From JAIVGV01 sp032229975 (GTDB taxonomy: Bacteria > Acidobacteriota > Blastocatellia > Pyrinomonadales > Pyrinomonadaceae), in assembly GCA_032229975.1 (NCBI GenBank), contig JAVXVG010000001.1, forward strand, positions 62,001-126,000: a DNA stretch of 64,000 nt, in the 5' to 3' direction. The stretch's first letter is position 1. Every line of letters starts with the position of its first letter. Positions 7,772-16,064 of the stretch are shown in pieces. The notes beneath the pieces are model-generated. The model worked only from the letters and a program-made list of their open reading frames with translations. It ran no database searches and had not been told where the DNA came from. Position numbers and translations under genes: made by a program.

Positions 7772-9070
7772 TTACCTTATGGCTTCACTCGAACCATTAC
7801 GCGCGAACACGAGCCGCCCGCCGATGTAAGTCTCGTGTGCATGCTCGACGCCGAAGAAGTAAGCCAGCTCGCGATAGTCGGCGCAGTCGTGGACGACAAA
7901 GTCGGCGCGCTTTGCCGCTTCGAGCGAGCCGACTTCGCGTCCGCGATTCAGACTGTATGCCGCGTTGACGGTCGCGGCGGTGATCGATTCGGCGGGCGTC
8001 ATCTTCAACTGCGTCGCGGCGAGCGAGAGGGCCATCGTCATCGAAGGCATGGGCGACGAGCCGGGGTTGAAGTCGGTTGCGACGACGACGGCGAGTCCCG
8101 CCGCGATCATCTCGCGCGCCGCCGGGTAACGAGACGAGCCGAGCGCGTAAACCGAGCCGGGCAGAAGCACAGGCTGCACGTTCGCAGCCTTTAACGCGGC
8201 GATGCCTGCGGCATCTGTGTGTTCGAGGTGATCGGCTGTCGTCGCGCCGAGTTCCGCCGCGAGTCGCGCGCCACCTGAGAGCGAGAGTTGATCTGCGTGG
8301 AGACGCAGGCCCAAGCCGCGAGAGCGCGCCGACGACAAGATGCGCCGCGACTCTTCGACCGTGAAGACGCGCTCCTCGCAGAACACGTCGCAGAACTCCG
8401 CGAGCCTTTCTGCGGCCACGCGCGGCAGCATCTCTTTGATCACTAACTCGACGTAATCTCCGCGACGCGCGCGGAACTCTTCCGGCACATCGTGCGCGCC
8501 GAGAAACGTCGGCACGTAGCGCAAACTTCCCTCTTCGTCCAGTCGCCTGATCGCGCGCAGCATCTTCAACTCGTCTTCGACTGTCAGGCCATAGCCCGAC
8601 TTCGCCTCGACGGTCGTCGTGCCCGTTCGCAAAAACCAGTCGCGATAGCGTCGCGATGATGCGATCAACTCGTCTTCGCTCGACGCGCGCGTGCGCCTCA
8701 CGGTTGCGCGGATGCCGCCACCTGCGGCGGCGATCTCCTGATACGTCGCGCCCTCGGCTCGCATCTCAAACTCGTCCGCGCGTGTGCCCGCGAAGACCGG
8801 ATGCGCGTGAGCATCGACGAAGCCGGGCAGACAGATGCGACGGCCCGCGTCGATCACTTCGCAGTCTTTCTCGATGAGCGATTCGATCTCCGCGCGCATG
8901 CCTGTGCGCTCGATCCTATCGCCTCGCACGATCATCGCGCCGTCTTCGATGATCGCGAGTTCGCGTAACTCCGCACCCACGCGCGGTCGCGCCGCACCAG
9001 CCAGCGTGACGAGCTGCGAGCAGTTGGTGATGAGCAAGTCTGGGGTCTGGAGTCTGGAATCTGGAGTCAT
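7772..9070 (-). CDS. hutI: Imidazolonepropionase
   Basis: 432 residues as drawn. HutI is the amidohydrolase that opens 4-imidazolone-5-propionate to N-formimino-L-glutamate in histidine degradation. The metal site PGFVDAHAHPVFAG (HxH) is present, as are the family's TTVEAKSGYGL, LHADQLS, DHLEHT and the metal-binding aspartate in VVATDFNPGSSP. The first ~11 codons (MTPDSRLQTPD) are encoded by an intergenic-type CTGGAGTCTGG word repeat. The true start may therefore be the TTG at 9037, which gives a length closer to the family. No other hut genes are adjacent. Confidence 0.92.
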   Translation of the reverse strand: MTPDSRLQTPDLLITNCSQLVTLAGAARPRVGAELRELAIIEDGAMIVRGDRIERTGMRAEIESLIEKDCEVIDAGRRICLPGFVDAHAHPVFAGTRADEFEMRAEGATYQEIAAAGGGIRATVRRTRASSEDELIASSRRYRDWFLRTGTTTVEAKSGYGLTVEDELKMLRAIRRLDEEGSLRYVPTFLGAHDVPEEFRARRGDYVELVIKEMLPRVAAERLAEFCDVFCEERVFTVEESRRILSSARSRGLGLRLHADQLSLSGGARLAAELGATTADHLEHTDAAGIAALKAANVQPVLLPGSVYALGSSRYPAAREMIAAGLAVVVATDFNPGSSPMPSMTMALSLAATQLKMTPAESITAATVNAAYSLNRGREVGSLEAAKRADFVVHDCADYRELAYFFGVEHAHETYIGGRLVFARNGSSEAIR

Positions 9071-9156
9071 TCAGGCTGTCTCGGCGATCAACTTCACACA
9101 GCTACCCGCTCGGCGTAAGTCGTCTTTGGTTCGACTTCAGACTCACGACTCCAGAC
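9038..9156. repeat. Self-complementary word repeat around the hutI start
   Basis: Tandem GTCTGG(R)R words at 9038-9068 recur as complement (GACTTCAGACTCACGACTCCAGAC) at 9133-9156, so the spacer can fold back on itself. The first arm overlaps the annotated hutI start. Confidence 0.6.
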
Positions 9157-9651
9157 TTACGCGGCGGAGGTGTGATCGTGCGTGATGCGCCAGCCCGCGC
9201 TGGTCTTGCGGAAGATGAGCGTGAAGCGGCCGTGCGGCGCATCACTGGCCCTCGTGAGTTGCCAGCGACCCGTGACGACACAGTAGAAGGGGCTCAAAGG
9301 TTTGATGTCGAGATCGCTGAAGGCCAGCGTGCCCATCTTGTCGCGCGTGTCGTAAGATTTTTTGTAACGGTCGAGGACGGTCTGCCAGCCGCGCGTGATG
9401 GAGTCGCCGGAGACGAAGACGGTTGCGTCGCTGCGCTCGTAGCCGTCCATGTAGCCTTCAATGTCGCCGCGATTCCAAGCCGCCGCCTGAGAGTCGAGCA
9501 CGGCGCGGATCGCCGCCGCGTTCTCCGCTTGCTGCCGTCCGCCCTCCGACGGATTTTGCGCGCAGCCCGACAACGCGACGATCAACGCGAGGGCCGCGAC
9601 GAATGCGATGAACGTGATAGATGCGACGAACGATCTCATTCTACTCAACAT
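9157..9651 (-). CDS. SnoaL-like lipoprotein
   Basis: 164 residues from ATG 9651 (AGGAAG just upstream; ATG 9639 is an alternative). The N-terminus is a lipoprotein signal: a long hydrophobic stretch ending LSGC, then AQNPSEGG, so the mature protein should be anchored by a diacylglyceryl-Cys. Residues ~40-160 form a SnoaL/DUF4440-type NTF2 fold (AIRAVLDSQAAAWNRGDIEGYMDGY, TRGW, FTLIFRKTSAGWRITHDHTS). It is similar in layout to 764-1513. Function unknown. Confidence 0.75.
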   Translation of the reverse strand: MLSRMRSFVASITFIAFVAALALIVALSGCAQNPSEGGRQQAENAAAIRAVLDSQAAAWNRGDIEGYMDGYERSDATVFVSGDSITRGWQTVLDRYKKSYDTRDKMGTLAFSDLDIKPLSPFYCVVTGRWQLTRASDAPHGRFTLIFRKTSAGWRITHDHTSAA

Positions 9652-9706
9652 CTTCCTGACCTCACTTCGAGCGAACGCTCTTTGATGAACCACGCGAGTC
9701 ATCGCA

Positions 9707-10417
9707 TCACGTGGAGGCGCGCGACGCGAGCCAAGCGCGCGTGTCTTCGCGCATCGCGGGCGTGAACTCGTGCGCGGCATCGTATGATTTGAACTCCACG
9801 TCGCGCGCTCGCGTCCGCAATCGCGCCGCGTAGTCTGCGACGCGCGCGGGCGAATAGAACTCGTCGCGCTCGCCCGCGAGATGAAGCACGGCGGCTTCGG
9901 TCTCGCGATAAACCTCACTCGTCTCCCAATCGCCGGGCAGTCCGCCGCAGACGCCGACGACGCCGCGCAAAAGATCAGTATGCGTGAAAGCGAAGCGATA
10001 GTTGAGCGCGCACGACTGCGAGAAGCCGAAGAGGAAGACGCGCGATGGATCGGCGACTCGCTCGTCGATCAATGTCGAGATCAGATCGACGAGCGCGCGC
10101 CCGTGAATCGCGACGGACTCTTCGGCGCGAAAGTTCGTCAACCAACCGAAGCCGTAACGCAGAGGGCCACCCTTCTCCTTCGGCTCCTTCAAGTGTTGAT
10201 GAATCCCCTGCAACGCCGCGACCGCAAAGCCTTCGGGCGCAAACTTGCGAGCCTCGCGCATCATCCAAGACTTGTTGCTCCCGTAGCCGTGCAATGCGAC
10301 AAGAAGCGGCGCGGGTGTCTCCGGCCTAGGCGCGAAGAGGTCGTAATAGATTTTCGTCTCGATGGCGAGGGCACGGTCAGCTTGTAATTGTTCAACGAGA
10401 AAGTTCGTCATAAGCAT
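9707..10417 (-). CDS. Alpha/beta-hydrolase, carboxylesterase/phospholipase type
   Basis: 236 residues. Matches the Abhydrolase_2 pattern of small carboxylesterases: oxyanion region LHGYGSN (42-48), nucleophile elbow GFSQS with S133, acid D185 in LAGERDEFY and base H216 in YDAAHEFTP. No signal peptide, so cytoplasmic. Such enzymes hydrolyse short acyl esters; the substrate is not deducible. ATG at 10411 is an alternative start; neither has a good SD. Confidence 0.85.
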   Translation of the reverse strand: MLMTNFLVEQLQADRALAIETKIYYDLFAPRPETPAPLLVALHGYGSNKSWMMREARKFAPEGFAVAALQGIHQHLKEPKEKGGPLRYGFGWLTNFRAEESVAIHGRALVDLISTLIDERVADPSRVFLFGFSQSCALNYRFAFTHTDLLRGVVGVCGGLPGDWETSEVYRETEAAVLHLAGERDEFYSPARVADYAARLRTRARDVEFKSYDAAHEFTPAMREDTRAWLASRAST

Positions 10418-10509
10418 TGTGCGACAAGGGCGCGGAGAGTTTAGACGCTAACGCTCTCACGCTCAAGCAGGTCGCACTGCGCGTCTCGCGCTCGACAAGC
10501 GAAATCATT

Positions 10510-10597
10510 CACCACAGAGACATGAGAAAGTGCCGAGATTGCGCAGAGAAGATCAACCCTCGGTGCATCCTTCGTGGCCTCTCGTGTCTCTGTGGTG
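10510..10597. repeat. 18-bp inverted repeat (CACCACAGAGAC type)
   Basis: CACCACAGAGACATGAGA (10510-10527) and its reverse complement with one mismatch at 10580-10597. Same wording as the inner arms of the element at 41193-41373. Confidence 0.7.
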
Positions 10598-10637
10598 AGT
10601 TCTTATTTAAGCCATGTCCGGCTTATATTGATCGACG

Positions 10638-11663
10638 ATGCACGGGCTGATCAAGATCGTCGTCTATTCACTGATCGCCACATGCGTGATCATCGCGAGC
10701 GTCTATTTAAGCTGGTGGCTGCGTTCACAGTTCATGCTGCGCATGACGAAGCGTCGGCGCGTGCGCGCAGGACGACGAAGCATCTGGACTGATCCGGGCG
10801 AGGTCGAGAGACTCGACTTCGCGGCGGGCCCCGGCGGGCGAGACGGTGCGCCCGCGCCGCCGTTTCGCTTCGTCGCAGAGCATGCAAGCGGGTCGAGCCC
10901 GTGCCTGTCGATCGAGGACGCACGACAACGCACTTGGCGCGTGAAGTGGGGCGACGAGGTCAAGTCCGAGACCTTCGCATCGCGCATCGCGTGGGCTTGC
11001 GGCTACTTCGTCGAGCGTTGCTACTACGTCGCCGAGGGCCGGATCGATGGCGAGTACGAGTTGGGTCGCGCACGCGGCTGCGTCGGCGACGATTGCACGT
11101 TCACAGACGCGCGCTTCGAGCTGGACGAAGCGGGCGTGCGAAAACTTTTCGACGAGCACGGGTGGAGTTGGGACGCGAATCCATTCACGGGCACGCGCGA
11201 GCTGGCCGGCTTGAAGATCGTCCTGATGCTCACGTCGAACTGGGACAACAAGGACGTGCGCGATGTGGCGCGCGGCTCGAACACAGCCATCTTCGAGCAC
11301 AGACTAGAGGACGGCACAGTCGAAGCGCGCTACCTTGTGATTGATTGGGGCGCATCGATGGGCCGCTGGGGTGATCCCTTCACCCGCTCGAAGTGGGACA
11401 GCGAAGGCTACGCCGCGCAGACGCCCCAGTTCGTCACGCGCGCAGACGACGACGATTCATTAAAGTGGGGCTACATCGGTCAACGCACCGACGACGCGCG
11501 CGAAGGCATCACCATCGCCGACGTGCGCTGGCTCTACCACTACCTCGCCCGCATCACCAACGCACAACTCCGCGCAGGTCTTCGCGCAAGCGGCGCGACC
11601 GACGAAGAGACCGAACGTTTCACCCGCGCCCTTCGCGAGCGCATCAAGCAGCTTCGGCTGTGA
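10638..11663 (+). CDS. Membrane-anchored protein of unknown function, kinase-like motifs
   Basis: 341 residues. One N-terminal membrane segment (~5-28), then a soluble domain. I do not recognise the family. Late in the protein are LMLTSNWDNKDVRDVARGSNTA-like and YLVIDWGASMGRWG segments. Their spacing recalls the catalytic-loop (D.K..N) and metal-binding (D.G) elements of atypical protein or small-molecule kinases. Cysteines cluster at ~118-151 (ACGYFVERCYY, GCVGDDC). The resemblance to kinases is my inference and is weak. It stands alone directly before the attC island. Confidence 0.55.
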   Translation: MHGLIKIVVYSLIATCVIIASVYLSWWLRSQFMLRMTKRRRVRAGRRSIWTDPGEVERLDFAAGPGGRDGAPAPPFRFVAEHASGSSPCLSIEDARQRTWRVKWGDEVKSETFASRIAWACGYFVERCYYVAEGRIDGEYELGRARGCVGDDCTFTDARFELDEAGVRKLFDEHGWSWDANPFTGTRELAGLKIVLMLTSNWDNKDVRDVARGSNTAIFEHRLEDGTVEARYLVIDWGASMGRWGDPFTRSKWDSEGYAAQTPQFVTRADDDDSLKWGYIGQRTDDAREGITIADVRWLYHYLARITNAQLRAGLRASGATDEETERFTRALRERIKQLRL

Positions 11664-11698
11664 CACAGATGACCTTCAAATGATATTGAGGCTATTCC

Positions 11699-11790
11699 GC
11701 CTATAAGGGTATTATGCGGAATCTAGCTATGCATAAAATCCCAAATCAGGGATTATGCATAGCTAGATTCCGCTCATACACTAGTTAGGC
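11699..11790. repeat. Atypical attC-like hairpin with a very long perfect stem
   Basis: Ends in GTTAGGC (11784-11790, a canonical R' core) and begins GCCTATA (11699-11705), a damaged R'' core. Between them GCGGAATCTAGCTATGCATAA (11716-11736) has an exact 21-bp complement ending at 11773. The stem extends with AATCCC/GGGATT around a short loop. It is the likely left edge of the cassette array. Confidence 0.55.
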
Positions 11791-11874
11791 GCGCTTCTGA
11801 TTAAAGGGAGGAGCGGAGCGTGCATGTGGCAATGGCTCAAGATGGCGCGGCTTGAGCGGTGACTTCAGCGGGCG

Positions 11875-11961
11875 GCCTAACAACCGATTGCAGCGGACGC
11901 GCAGAAAGCTACTCTCTCATCATCAGTCGCCCCTGCGCGCCGCTGAATCGGGGCGTTAGGT
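11875..11961 (+). repeat. attC recombination site 1
   Basis: 87 bp bounded by GCCTAAC (R'', 11875-11881) and GTTAGGT (R', 11955-11961). The arms pair as CCGATT[G]CAGCGG[A]CGCGCAG against CTGCGCGCCGCTGAATCGG, leaving two unpaired bases on one arm. Such extrahelical bases determine strand choice in known attC sites. Confidence 0.88.
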
Positions 11962-11973
11962 CATCTGAATAAT

Positions 11974-12660
11974 ATGGAATTACTACGAGACCCTCTATGG
12001 CAATTTATAGGCGTGATTCTCGCGCTTATTGCTATAGCCATATCTTTTTTCATTCATTATCTTCAAAGACAAAGAAAGTCTTTAGCATATGAAATTACTG
12101 CAAACACACCAGTATTAACTGTAAACGAACAGATAGAAGGAAAAATTGAAGTACTATACGAAAATATTCCTGTTAACAATGTTCGGCTTGTAACCGTTAA
12201 AGTAATTAATAATGGCAACGTACCGATTACCAGCAACGATTATGAGCGTAAGCTCTCCTTCATTTTGAAAGGCGAAGTGAAAATCCTATCCTCAGAGATA
12301 CTTGAAACTTACCCGGAAAGTTTAGAAACTCCAATATCTGTAGATGAGAATAAAATAACTATTGAACCGATATTGATGAATCGAAAGGATTATATCGTTT
12401 TGAAAGCTCTTGTTAGCAACTTTGAGGGTAAAATTGATGCTGATGCTAGAATAATCGGAGTTAACAAAGTCATCGACATAACAAATTCTTTCGCCAAGCG
12501 AAGGATTCCTTTTTTTTTCGGATTAATCTCAGGGATGTTAACGGGAACTATTCTCTTCTATTTGAGCACTAAGAATATTGTTTTTTTAATCACTTCAATT
12601 ATTGGTATTCTTATGACTATATCTCCTTTCATTTGGTCTCGCTTCTCTCGAAGGCGATGA
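11974..12660 (+). CDS. AT-rich membrane protein carried in an integron cassette
   Basis: 228 residues with a 13-nt lead from the upstream attC core and no strong SD. One N-terminal membrane segment (~10-30, then QRQRK), a ~140-residue soluble beta-rich middle (ITANTPVLTV, VKVINNGNVPI: Ig/CARDB-like beta-sandwich wording), and two C-terminal membrane segments (~178-197, ~203-219) ending in SRFSRRR. Codon use is AT-rich (ATA, AAA, TTA common), unlike the GC-rich neighbours. Its stop codon overlaps the first base of the next attC site, as is usual for compact cassettes. Function unknown. Confidence 0.8.
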   Translation: MELLRDPLWQFIGVILALIAIAISFFIHYLQRQRKSLAYEITANTPVLTVNEQIEGKIEVLYENIPVNNVRLVTVKVINNGNVPITSNDYERKLSFILKGEVKILSSEILETYPESLETPISVDENKITIEPILMNRKDYIVLKALVSNFEGKIDADARIIGVNKVIDITNSFAKRRIPFFFGLISGMLTGTILFYLSTKNIVFLITSIIGILMTISPFIWSRFSRRR

Positions 12661-12762
12661 CCTAACAACTCATTCAACCGGAGCGCGAGTTAGCTTGATT
12701 TTCATCGTCAACTTGAATCAAATCGCCGTTGTGTGCGCGCCCGGTTAATTCGAGCGTTAGGC
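12660..12762 (+). repeat. attC recombination site 2
   Basis: 103 bp bounded by ACCTAAC (12660-12666) and GTTAGGC (12756-12762). The arms ATT[C]AACCGG[A]GCGCG pair with CGCGCCCGGTTAAT, again with two unpaired bases at the same relative places as in site 1. The middle is AT-rich with TTGATTTTCATCG / CAAATCG. Confidence 0.88.
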
Positions 12763-12810
12763 CACGGAAGATACGACGCTTTTACCCATACCCACGAATA
12801 GGAGACAGAT

Positions 12811-13197
12811 ATGAAGAGAGTCACTGGCATCGGCGGCATTTTCTTCAATTCGCCCGATCCCGTTTCGCTGAGAGCCTGGTACAAAGAGCATCTTGGATTC
12901 GACTTGCAAGCATGGGGTGGAGCCGCATTTGAATGGGCTGACCCTGAAGGCCAGCCCACAACCGGCAGTACCCTGTGGACTGTCAATGACGCAGCTAGCA
13001 ACTCCTTTGCTCCGAGTACCGCACCGTTTATGATCAACTATCGAGTTGCCGATCTTCTCGCGCTGGTCGAAGCGCTGAGGGCTGAAGGCTGCACTGTGCT
13101 CGACGTGACTGATGAGTCAGAGTATGGGAAGTTCGCCCATGTAACAGACCCGGATGGAAACAAGGTAGAACTCTGGGAACCACCGGCCGGTCAATGA
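12811..13197 (+). CDS. VOC-superfamily (glyoxalase-like) protein in cassette position
   Basis: 128 residues; AGGAGACAG lies before the ATG. Two beta-alpha-beta-beta-beta modules of the vicinal-oxygen-chelate fold: FFNSPDPVSLRAWYKEHLGF at the start and GKFAHVTDPDGNKVELWEP at the end, the latter carrying the usual metal-ligand glutamate. VOC proteins act as glyoxalases, dioxygenases or drug-binding proteins (for example bleomycin or fosfomycin resistance); the substrate here is unknown. It follows attC site 2 directly and has no 3' attC, so it is either the last cassette with a lost site or resident DNA next to the insertion. Confidence 0.85.
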   Translation: MKRVTGIGGIFFNSPDPVSLRAWYKEHLGFDLQAWGGAAFEWADPEGQPTTGSTLWTVNDAASNSFAPSTAPFMINYRVADLLALVEALRAEGCTVLDVTDESEYGKFAHVTDPDGNKVELWEPPAGQ

Positions 13198-13207
13198 TGT
13201 CAGCGCC

Positions 13208-13723
13208 TTAGGCGCGATAGTCCTTCGGGTCGAACTCGTGGAGGAACCAGTGGAGGAGTGGGCGGTGGCCGTTGGCGCTGTACCAGCCGTAGCGCAGCAT
13301 CTCTTTGAGGGCCTGCTCGCGCGTCCAGCCGCAGTCGGTGACGCGATAGACGGCGAAGAGCGTCCCTGTTCGGTGGCGTCCGCCACGACAGTGCGTGTAG
13401 ATGGGTGAGGAGCGCGTGCCTGTGCGCGCGAACTCCAACCAATGACGCACGCGCGCCGGGTCGGGCGCGGCGCGGTCGGAGAAGGGCAGGTGCAGCCACT
13501 CCTCTATGCCTGAATCGCGCGCGAGGCGTCGGTCATTTTTCACGTCGCGCTCAATCAAGCTGCACACGCGCACGACCGCTAGCTTATCGACGAGCGCGCG
13601 ATAGCCCGCCGCGTCCGGCAACGCGCCGCGATAGAGACCGTCCGAGACCTTACCGAAGTTCTGTACCGGAACTTCGAACACGTTCTCCGTCGAACGCGAC
13701 TTCGCCCATTGAATCAACCACAC
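13208..13723 (-). CDS. Dual-specificity / Siw14-like protein phosphatase
   Basis: 171 residues from GTG 13723, with AGGGGGAG upstream. Carries the P-loop of Cys-dependent phosphatases, HCRGGRHRTG, with C112 and R118 spaced CX5R, and a likely general acid D83 in PFSDRAAPD. The N-terminal block NFGKVSDGLYRGALPDAAGY matches the DSP/Siw14 (inositol-pyrophosphate or protein phosphatase) type. It could act on phosphotyrosine, phosphoserine or inositol pyrophosphate. Cytoplasmic, monocistronic. Confidence 0.85.
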   Translation of the reverse strand: MWLIQWAKSRSTENVFEVPVQNFGKVSDGLYRGALPDAAGYRALVDKLAVVRVCSLIERDVKNDRRLARDSGIEEWLHLPFSDRAAPDPARVRHWLEFARTGTRSSPIYTHCRGGRHRTGTLFAVYRVTDCGWTREQALKEMLRYGWYSANGHRPLLHWFLHEFDPKDYRA

Positions 13724-13795
13724 CGTCTGTGTCTCCCCCTCGTTCCCTGTTGAAAACTTTCGCGCGCCAAGAGATCAACGTGCGTCGCGTTCCGC

Positions 13796-15880
13796 TCAGT
13801 TTAGATAACCGCCCGGCTCTTCGTCTTTCAGTTTCGGCGGCGCGTCCGGCAGCTTCGTCGTCTCCTCTTCCAAGCTCCAAATCTCGTATAGCTCAGGTGG
13901 AACTTCCATCACGAAGCGCGAGGGCCGCTGCAAGACGGTCTGCCGCGTGCGATCCTGCACGACCTGCGGGTAGGTGATGTAGAGCTGATCGCGCGCGCGC
14001 GTGACGGCGACGTACCAGAGCCGTCGCTCCTCCTCTTCACCTTCGCTGTCGCGCATAGATCGCGGGCTCGGAAACTTTCCGTCCGCAGCCCAGATGATGA
14101 AGACCGCGCGCCACTCCAAACCCTTCGCCTGATGGACGGAGGTGAGCGTTAACAACTCGTCCTCGTCCGCGCCCATCACAACGTCTTCGCCTGCGAGCGG
14201 CTGCGGCGCGCCGTAACGCTCGGTCGAGAGCAAAGACAACTCGGCTAAAAACTCTTCGGTCGAGTTGTAGCGCGTGCTGTACTGCGCGAGCTGTCGCAAA
14301 TCTTCCAGACGCGCGTCGGCGTTCTCGTAGGTCGCGGACAGGTGGCCCTCGTAGCCGCGCGCGAGCACGAGTTCGATCTGTCGCGCAGGTGAGTTGCGCG
14401 TCTCGTCTTTCGTCAACTCTTCCAAGAGCGCGCGAAACTCTGCCCAACTCGTGCCGCGCTGACGCACCTGTGCATCGGCCCCGCCGCGAAGCACGAGCGC
14501 GAGCGGATCGGTCGCGAAGGTTAGTTGCTCCCAGACGCGCCCCGCCGTCGCCGTGCCGACGTTCGGGATCAACTTCAACACTCGCTTCCACGCCAACTCG
14601 TCGCGCGGGTTCGCGACGAGTCGCAGGTAAGAGAGCACATCCTTGATGTGCGCCTGCTCGAAGAAGCGCACGCCGCTCCTGATTTGATATGGAATGCCGC
14701 GTCGTGTGAGTTCGAGTTGGAGTTCGAGCGAGTGGAAGTGTGAACGATACAAGACGGCCATCTCTTCGAGCGACGTGCCCTCGTCGCGCAGCTCAAGTAT
14801 GCGCGAGGCGACGAAGGCGGCTTGTTGATCTGCGTCGCGACATGGAACGAGCGCAGGGAGCAGTCCGAGCGAGGGCCGGACGGCGCGCAAAGTTTTCGGA
14901 AACTGTTTGCGGTTCGACGCGATGGAGACGTTGGCGAGGGCCAGTATTTCAGGAGTGGATCGGTAGTTCTGTTCGAGCTTGTACTGTCGCGCTTCGGGGT
15001 AACGCTTCGGAAACTCGTAAATGTTCGTCCACTCCGCGCCGCGCCAAGCAAAGATCGATTGCGCGTCGTCGCCCACCACCATCACGTTGCGATGTTTGAC
15101 GGCGAGCAGATCGACGATCTCCGCTTGCAGCTTGTTCGTGTCCTGATACTCATCGACGAGCACGTGCTCGAACTGATCGGCATACAGAGCCGCGATCTCA
15201 GGCTTCTCCATCAACAGTCGCTTCCAGTTGAGCAACAGATCGTCGTAGTCCATGCAGTTTCGCGCGCGCTTGCGATCCATGAAGACCGTATCGACGCGCG
15301 CGATCTGTTGCGAGAGCGGCTCGAAGTGCGGGTAGCGATGCGCGATCACATCACTAATGGTGCGATCCGTGTTGTTCGCGAAGCTGATGATGTCTTGCAG
15401 GATTTCCGCTTTCGGAAAGCGGCGCGCGCGCGTGTCGATGCCTGCATCATCGACGCAGACGTTCAAGAGATCGCGCGCGTCTTCTGAATCGAGGATCGTG
15501 TAGTTGTCCGAGTAGTCGAGCGCGCCAGCGTGTCGGCGCAAGATCAAATTGGCGATGCGATGGAACGTCCCGCCCCACACTCTGCGGCTGACATCGCCGC
15601 CGCCGGTGAGATGCTCGACGCGACGCAGCATCTCGCGCGCGGCGCGGTTCGTGAACGTCGCTAACAAGATGCGCGCGGGCGCGACGCCGTGCTCGACGAG
15701 ATACGCGACGCGGTATGTAATCGCGCGCGTCTTTCCAGACCCCGCGCCCGCGATGACGAGCGACGGGCCCGCAGGCGCAGTGACCACCGCGAACTGCTCC
15801 TCGTTCAGCTCCTCGCGGTAACGCGCGAGCCGTTCGGGCGCGAGCGCCGCGCCTTCGCGTTTGATGATGTAACGCTTCAT
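13796..15880 (-). CDS. UvrD/PcrA/Rep-family ATP-dependent DNA helicase
   Basis: 694 residues, superfamily 1A 3'-5' helicase. Motifs in order: Q-motif LNEEQFAVV (~25), Walker A AGAGSGKTRA (~45-54), Walker B VLVDEYQDTN, motif III GDDAQSIFAWRGA, motif IV QNYRST, motif V TSVHQAKGLEW and motif VI WYVAVTRARDQLY. It would unwind DNA in repair or restart replication forks. Slightly shorter than PcrA/UvrD (about 720) and lacks a long C-terminal tail. The motifs do not separate UvrD, PcrA and Rep, so no symbol is given. Confidence 0.93.
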   Translation of the reverse strand: MKRYIIKREGAALAPERLARYREELNEEQFAVVTAPAGPSLVIAGAGSGKTRAITYRVAYLVEHGVAPARILLATFTNRAAREMLRRVEHLTGGGDVSRRVWGGTFHRIANLILRRHAGALDYSDNYTILDSEDARDLLNVCVDDAGIDTRARRFPKAEILQDIISFANNTDRTISDVIAHRYPHFEPLSQQIARVDTVFMDRKRARNCMDYDDLLLNWKRLLMEKPEIAALYADQFEHVLVDEYQDTNKLQAEIVDLLAVKHRNVMVVGDDAQSIFAWRGAEWTNIYEFPKRYPEARQYKLEQNYRSTPEILALANVSIASNRKQFPKTLRAVRPSLGLLPALVPCRDADQQAAFVASRILELRDEGTSLEEMAVLYRSHFHSLELQLELTRRGIPYQIRSGVRFFEQAHIKDVLSYLRLVANPRDELAWKRVLKLIPNVGTATAGRVWEQLTFATDPLALVLRGGADAQVRQRGTSWAEFRALLEELTKDETRNSPARQIELVLARGYEGHLSATYENADARLEDLRQLAQYSTRYNSTEEFLAELSLLSTERYGAPQPLAGEDVVMGADEDELLTLTSVHQAKGLEWRAVFIIWAADGKFPSPRSMRDSEGEEEERRLWYVAVTRARDQLYITYPQVVQDRTRQTVLQRPSRFVMEVPPELYEIWSLEEETTKLPDAPPKLKDEEPGGYLN

Positions 15881-16064
15881 CGCCTTCGCACACCCTCGTC
15901 TCTGGCTTATAGCACGTCGAAGCTACGTGTGTGAAACGAGCCGCGCGCTTGGTCGCTTCAGCGTTCGTTTAAGCGGCGTTGCATTTTGCGCGTGCGAGAA
16001 GTTAGGATGATGCGAGAGAGCGAGAACTCCCGAAAAATCTGAGCAGACGAGTGAGGTGCGCGCG

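Larger units (their letters stand above)
11785..13197 (+). mobile_element. Integron gene-cassette array without integrase (CALIN)
   Basis: Three core sites GTTAGGY at 11784, 11955 and 12756 divide the region into cassettes. The first (~171 bp) has no proper gene. The second (~801 bp) carries the AT-rich membrane protein. A third segment carries a VOC protein but no 3' attC. Two sites (11875-11961, 12660-12762) show full attC architecture with extrahelical bases. No tyrosine recombinase or attI is visible in the window, so insertion must have used an integrase encoded elsewhere. The base composition of the second cassette differs sharply from its surroundings. Confidence 0.85.

Noticed and set aside
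10417..10650. 77-codon plus-strand open frame between the esterase and the anchored protein
   Set aside because: It runs through the inverted repeat, has no SD and no recognisable protein.
11785..11875. Short frame VHVAMAQDGAA with a good SD in the first cassette
   Set aside because: Eleven codons only and no promoter; it may be chance and I do not list it as a gene.
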